A DNA stretch of 64,000 nucleotides from Scheffersomyces stipitis CBS 6054. Lineage: Eukaryota; Ascomycota; Pichiomycetes; Serinales; Debaryomycetaceae. Positions 58,986 to 64,000 of this stretch are shown piece by piece (the stretch's first letter is position 1; each line of letters opens with the position of its first letter). Below the pieces are notes generated by a model that saw only the letters and a program-made list of their open reading frames with translations, made no database searches and was not told the origin of the DNA. Location of the stretch: positions 558,001-622,000 of the forward strand of contig NC_009046.1 of assembly GCF_000209165.1 (NCBI RefSeq), given 5' to 3'. The position numbers were made by a program, and so were the translations under genes.

Positions 58986-59305
58986 TAGCCTGTTCCCTAA
59001 GCTGCGCTTTCTTAGAGCCGTATCTATTCTACAGTCTACGCTACTGGTGCTGGAAGGGGATAAATTTGCTTTTAGTTTACGCCACAATTTGCGTTATTCC
59101 GTGCTGTTTTGTGTTCTGCCAGCGTAGATTATGTTATACCATAACGCTATCTCCGCTTTCTCGGCTCGAGAGAAGTGGTCCAGGGCCTGGCCGTGTCAAT
59201 TGATTCTAACTCGAGTAGCAAATGTCGCCGTTTTGCACTTTATGCATCGCACACTAATTATAGACTACCACAATAATTATATCGCTCGAAGCTTATCTAT
59301 TATCG

Positions 59306-59353
59306 TACATTATACATATCATACATTATACATATCATACATTATACATATCT
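59306..59353. repeat. Tandem 16-bp repeat in the ERI1-like 3' region
   Basis: Three back-to-back copies of TACATTATACATATCA (59306-59321, 59322-59337, 59338-59353, the last with one change), followed by degenerate TACATTA words to about 59395. It ends next to the stop codon of the ERI1-like gene, so the transcript carries repeated UGUAUAAUG words in its 3' UTR. Confidence 0.85.
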
Positions 59354-59396
59354 TACATGCTACATTATACATCATACATTCACATCACATTACAGC

Positions 59397-59816
59397 CTAC
59401 ACTGCCTCAACCCCGCCCTTCAGATGCCGGAAGAGCTTCAATCCACACCAAGACACGATGGCCCACCACCAGACCACTACATAAATGCTCCACATACTGA
59501 GCACATAATTGTCGGCCGTAGAAAACACGGTAGCCAATTGAAAGTACAATGACTCATAGCCACAGCTTCGGAGTGGCTCTATCACGAATTGCCAGATGCG
59601 AAAGAAGGAGTTCGCCGACACCAAAAAGATCATCCAGCTGACAGCGATGATCCCGTAGCCGTACGCGTAGTAGATGGCTGAGTTGTCTGCGCTGGCCTCT
59701 TCCAGCAGCTCCAGTTCCAGTTCTCTATCGGGGGCTACAGAACTCGCTGCCGCAGCTTCCACAGAGGGGATCTGCTTCGGTGGCCGGATCAATGGAAGCG
59801 GCTCGTCAAAATCCAT
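59397..59816 (-). CDS. ERI1/PIG-Y-like GPI-anchor synthesis subunit
   Basis: 139 residues. A charged, low-complexity N-terminus (about 1-45) precedes two membrane spans (about 48-68 and 103-128). The second span ends WWAIVSWCGLKLFRHL, closely like the C-terminal W-x3-GIKLFRH of human PIG-Y and the WALIAWC of yeast Eri1, small subunits of the first GPI-anchor enzyme (GlcNAc-PI transferase) in the ER. It is about twice the length of S. cerevisiae Eri1 (68). The match rests on short motifs. Confidence 0.65.
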   Translation of the reverse strand: MDFDEPLPLIRPPKQIPSVEAAAASSVAPDRELELELLEEASADNSAIYYAYGYGIIAVSWMIFLVSANSFFRIWQFVIEPLRSCGYESLYFQLATVFSTADNYVLSMWSIYVVVWWWAIVSWCGLKLFRHLKGGVEAV

Positions 59817-60237
59817 GAGTCATTGGCTTGCTGTTGCTCCAGATAGAATGATATGGTCAGGAAAGAAATGAAAAATGAGAATCTGATATTGCTTTATTTA
59901 TCGGTCCCAGAATGGCTGTGTGCACTCCGCTACAATCCAGTATCACCATACTCCAATCCACCAGAGCCAAACTGTACCAGATCACGGTTTGTGAGAGAAT
60001 GGTGATGACTTCAGTTCTCTGTCCGGTGTTCTCTGATTGGTGTTCTCTGATTGGTGTTGTCTGGCTTTTCGTATTGGCCATTTTGCGGTGTGCCAGTTTT
60101 TCTCATTGCTCTCGTTTTCGCATCAATTCTGCGCTTATCTACTTCTCCTTCTACTTCTACTTCTACTGTGTTTCCGTTCTCTGTGTCTCTTCCCCGTAAC
60201 TCTCTACATGTCATCTCTGTCTCGCATGTCTCATTAT
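59817..60237. other. ERI1-like promoter with paired CCAAT repeat
   Basis: 421 bp. GGTGTTCTCTGATT is tandemly repeated at 60025-60038 and 60039-60052. On the minus strand this gives two CCAAT boxes 14 bp apart, about 220 bp before the ERI1-like start. A CTTCTA microsatellite-like run lies at about 60140-60165. Confidence 0.55.
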
Positions 60238-61020
60238 CTATAAATTCACGTGTGGCTCTTTCTTCAACCCCTCGTTCTTGACCTTCTCCATCCCACGCTG
60301 GGCAAGCTCTGGATCCAAATAGTAGTAATCCCGTACCAACTCGGCATTGTCGTCAATCTCAAACACTAGAGGGACTCCAGTAGGAACGTTGATGTTGCTG
60401 ATGTCGTCGTCGCTGACATTGCTCAAATACTTAATGAGACTACGCACAATCAGCCCGTGTGTCACAATAAGCACTGTCTTGTCCAATTGAATAAGCTGGT
60501 GATGAACAATTTCCAGTACAAAGTACGGAATCAACCTCTTCATCACGAGCTCTAGCGACTCTCCACGTGGCAAAATATCCTTGTTCACGATGTCCAGATA
60601 CCTCTCGTCTATGCTGGGATCCTTGCCCTCTATGAGCGGTGGCAATCCGTGGTAGTTCCGGCGAATGTACTGGAATTGCTCCTTGTCGGAATTCAAGCTC
60701 TTGAAAACCTCGTGTTTGTCACGGCCCTGGTACTGGCCGTAGTGTCTTTCGTTCAACCGCCAGGTCTTGATGTGGTTGATCCACAACTTGTTCAAATATT
60801 GAAGAATGATCAACCCCGACTCGATCAGCCTCGTCAACTTCGAGGTGTAGATGATGTCTGGATCGAGCCCAAACTGCTTTATCAATTTTCCAGCATTCGC
60901 TGCTTCCAGTTTTCCTTTCTCCGAAAGAGGAATGTCGATCCAGCCGCAGAATTTATTCTCGTGGTTCCACTGCGACTCTCCGTGGCGAAGGATGATGAGC
61001 TTATGAACTTTGCCAGACAT
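60238..61020 (-). CDS. Diverged phosphoglycerate mutase (GPM2/GPM3-like)
   Basis: 260 residues from the ATG at 61018-61020; a long upstream in-frame stretch has no matching homology. It is a dPGM/histidine-phosphatase protein. RHGE with the active His at 13, RLNERHYG and a second catalytic His (VTHG) are present. The block after the second His reads HGLIVR instead of the canonical HGNSLR, and the SKLTRLIES segment differs from SKLSRAIQT. This is probably a paralogue with altered activity, as reported for yeast Gpm2/Gpm3, rather than the glycolytic Gpm1. Confidence 0.85.
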   Translation of the reverse strand: MSGKVHKLIILRHGESQWNHENKFCGWIDIPLSEKGKLEAANAGKLIKQFGLDPDIIYTSKLTRLIESGLIILQYLNKLWINHIKTWRLNERHYGQYQGRDKHEVFKSLNSDKEQFQYIRRNYHGLPPLIEGKDPSIDERYLDIVNKDILPRGESLELVMKRLIPYFVLEIVHHQLIQLDKTVLIVTHGLIVRSLIKYLSNVSDDDISNINVPTGVPLVFEIDDNAELVRDYYYLDPELAQRGMEKVKNEGLKKEPHVNL

Positions 61021-61721
61021 GTTTCGTCTGTAGAAAACAGCATTCGTAGAAATGGTTTCCTCTCTGAATAATTCACGATATAACCATATCTTATTGGATT
61101 TCATGTGCAGGATTGTCATCGGAAGATGTAGCAGTAGCCTGACAATTTCGAGCAACGGGAAATGGAGTGGGCAGAATGGGCAGAATGGGCTCTGTCGAGA
61201 CACAAAACGGAGCAGTGGGCATAGAGTCGGTGGTGGCGGAAGAATTCTGGCACAATTGAATTGCTTATTTGCCGTGGTCGTCCTCGCTGGTTCTCTCGCC
61301 GGTCTCAGATCTTGACTCATGCTCAGGATCTCACTCCCAAGTCTCGGAGTATCTGCTGCCATTTCCAGAGTCACGTGCTCTTCTCTATCTATTTAGAGCT
61401 TCCATTTCCCGCTATCTCGAAAAAATGCAACCCGCATTACGAAAATGCAACAGGGGAAAAAAGAAATGCAACCCCGATGGCACCTGCAATAATTAATAAG
61501 GCCATCTTCCCGTACTATATAACCAGAGGATTCTCTCCAGACTCTGGAGACGGGAGTTTTCAGTTGGCATCTCGTTCTTATTGTTGGTCTGTCTTCATTT
61601 GTTCCTTCGCCGTATCTTTTAAGAGTGGAAGTTGCTTTTGTGCTCCACTCGTTCTGTTAGTCTGATAGCTGAGTCTGACATATAAATATCCTGGATTTTT
61701 TCACAACCAGAAATCTGCACA
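61021..61721. other. Divergent promoter of the mutase and GIG1-like gene
   Basis: 701 bp. Three AAATGCAAC words lie at 61423-61431, 61443-61451 and 61464-61472 (spacing 20 and 21 bp). GGGCAGAAT is repeated at about 61171-61188. CACGTG is at 61372-61377, with a TATATA-like box at about 61514. No gene. Confidence 0.55.
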
Positions 61722-62441
61722 ATGTTTGTTTCTACCAATTCCTCTTCTACGGCTTCCTATTTGGCCACACCTCCTGCTACGCCCACGCTAGTATCCAAGA
61801 CTAAGGAACTTAGTACCTTTGCCTCCGGAAAGTCTCTCGACGAATACTACCAGATCCTCAACATCCAGGAAGTCAGATCTGAACTCATGCCCAACATGTC
61901 CAAAGTCAAGGTAGATAAGCCATTCACCTGGAACGAGGTCCATTTCATAGTTACCACCAACCAGCTCGAGTTATTTGCACGTTCGCAGGCTGCCACAGAC
62001 AGATACTTGAAGTTCAAGCACGACTTGAAGGAGCTGAAGGTGAATATTTTGGACCATATTCTCGCCAATGAAGTGCGGTGGGACGTAGAAGACTTGAGGG
62101 AAGAAGGCGCCATCTTTGCAGACAAATCCGACCTCAGAATCATCCACAACCGTTTCCCTTACTACTTTGAGGACGACGTCAGCCACTTGTGTGTCTGGTC
62201 CAAGGTGAGGATCCCTACCGATCCCAACAGTGCAGACGGAGACATCACCACAGAAACAAGAAACAAGATCAACCAGTACATCGAAGAAACCTTCATCCGT
62301 CCCTTGGGTCTCACTTGGGAACAGGTTGAATGGTTCAAGAACTGGACGTCGCTCCAGAGCGTCAAATCCATCAGCCACATCCATGTGTTGATCAAGGGAG
62401 GCGACAAGAACAAGATCGAGCAAATGGTTGAGTCTGTGTAG
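61722..62441 (+). CDS. GIG1-like DUF3605 protein (GlcNAc-induced family)
   Basis: 239 residues, no signal or membrane span. The first 40 are Ser/Thr-rich. The rest is the DUF3605 fold, with the strongly conserved RWDVEDLREEGAIF, a middle HNRFPYYFEDDVSHLCVWSK and the C-terminal HIHVLIKG. Candida albicans GIG1 of this family is induced by N-acetylglucosamine and affects sensitivity to nikkomycin Z; the biochemical function is unknown. Three phased AAATGCAAC words lie 250-300 bp upstream. Confidence 0.82.
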   Translation: MFVSTNSSSTASYLATPPATPTLVSKTKELSTFASGKSLDEYYQILNIQEVRSELMPNMSKVKVDKPFTWNEVHFIVTTNQLELFARSQAATDRYLKFKHDLKELKVNILDHILANEVRWDVEDLREEGAIFADKSDLRIIHNRFPYYFEDDVSHLCVWSKVRIPTDPNSADGDITTETRNKINQYIEETFIRPLGLTWEQVEWFKNWTSLQSVKSISHIHVLIKGGDKNKIEQMVESV

Positions 62442-62979
62442 AATACCCATAGAATACCCGTAGAGATACGACAGAAGAGATACGATAGAGCTAGATATGA
62501 CCGTAGCTGTAATATTAGATATAATAGATGTATAATAGAAGAAACACAACAGAGTAATGAGTAATGCAATCACGGCGTAGTTTAGAAGTTCAAGCTGGCA
62601 CTCCCAGAGAAAGCGGAATCAAAAGGTACAATTCCGTACTATTGACTGGGAATGTAGCAACTTATCTCTACACGAGTTGATCCTCGTAACGTCCACCGCA
62701 GCATGAACACCTCTACGTCTGATTCGCTACCAGTTTCTGCCAACTGCCACCATTTCCGTATGATTCTCCGCGCACGTGATGGGCCCATTTTCACATTATC
62801 ACCAGAATTTGTGACTCGCACTGGAGGCCCAGCAGACCCGAAATGGTCTAGCCAGTCGCCACATGAAACCTACACTACAAACAAGCATTCCAAAACGATA
62901 TAGTATTAAGAATAATATACAAAGCAAATACGAAGTAAATTCATTACGGACCCCATTAAGACACACGGCGATGGCTCGT
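62442..62979. other. Tail-to-tail spacer GIG1-like/histone H4
   Basis: 538 bp with CACGTG at 62773-62778. No gene is supported. Confidence 0.45.

Positions 62980-64000
<1,021 letters not shown>

Larger units (their letters stand above)
58002..59396. other. Long RPN4 upstream region
   Basis: 1.4 kb between RPN4 and the 3' end of the ERI1-like gene. Motifs include a perfect three-unit heat-shock element (58635-58649), CACGTG (58667-58672) and a Yap-like TTAGTCA (58979-58985). ORFs here (for example minus 58666-58986) are Cys-rich but without homology. Tandem repeats lie at the ERI1 end. Confidence 0.55.

Noticed and set aside
58666..58986. 106-codon Cys-rich minus ORF upstream of RPN4
   Set aside because: Has an ATG but composition looks random, overlaps a plus-strand frame of similar length and the heat-shock element area; no homology.

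Overview
The window is a 64 kb piece of a budding-yeast nuclear chromosome. Genes are compact and mostly intronless, the few introns are short with a TACTAAC branch site, and orthologues of Saccharomyces cerevisiae genes can be named throughout (APE2, ESS1, URA6, HIF1, ICL1, PHO85, TRM44, RMD5, ELC1, VPS16, CHL4, NOP4, SIT4, RSM18, INH1, ANY1, RPN4, histone H4). The gene content (including a GIG1 homologue), leucine coded almost only by TTG/TTA in the histone H4 and isocitrate lyase genes, and a Tca2/pCal-type retrotransposon all point to a CTG-clade yeast of the Scheffersomyces/Candida type. That is an inference. If it is right, CTG codons read as serine and the lengths given here stand, but some residues change.

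Left end (1-7.9 kb): a small Pin2-like membrane protein, a partly decayed gene of unknown function (about 1050-2739), the M1 aminopeptidase APE2 with a possible second downstream start, and two tandem ESS1 prolyl isomerase genes. The second ESS1 copy has Asp in place of the active-site Cys.

7.9-14.0 kb: a structurally complete Ty1/copia retrotransposon, 6025 bp, with two 267-bp LTRs that look identical and a 5-bp target duplication. Gag and Pol share one frame, split by a UAA stop. The primer site matches an internal piece of tRNA-Arg(UCU). The element sits 61 bp upstream of the second ESS1 copy and has moved that gene's probable CACGTG site about 6 kb away.

14.0-36.2 kb: URA6 with a mitochondrial/membrane N-terminus, two short-chain dehydrogenases (one with a 65-bp intron), a Rho GEF of TUS1/ROM2 type, tRNA-Val(UAC), histone chaperone HIF1, isocitrate lyase with a long promoter, an F-box-like protein, PHO85 with its intron, TRM44 and RMD5.

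36.2-51 kb: an unexplained reading frame directly behind ELC1, a WD-like protein, VPS16, CHL4, NOP4, SIT4, RSM18 and INH1. Two gene-poor gaps hold possible decayed reading frames.

51-64 kb: a disordered protein with a ubiquitin-interacting-motif-like helix, ANY1, the proteasome regulator RPN4 with a perfect three-unit heat-shock element far upstream, an ERI1/PIG-Y-like protein, a diverged phosphoglycerate mutase, a GIG1-like protein and histone H4 with part of its promoter.

No single operon-like pathway is present. Most genes are separate housekeeping units. The novelty lies in the ESS1 duplication together with the retrotransposon, the in-frame UAA of the element, the possible decayed genes and several repeat-structured promoters.
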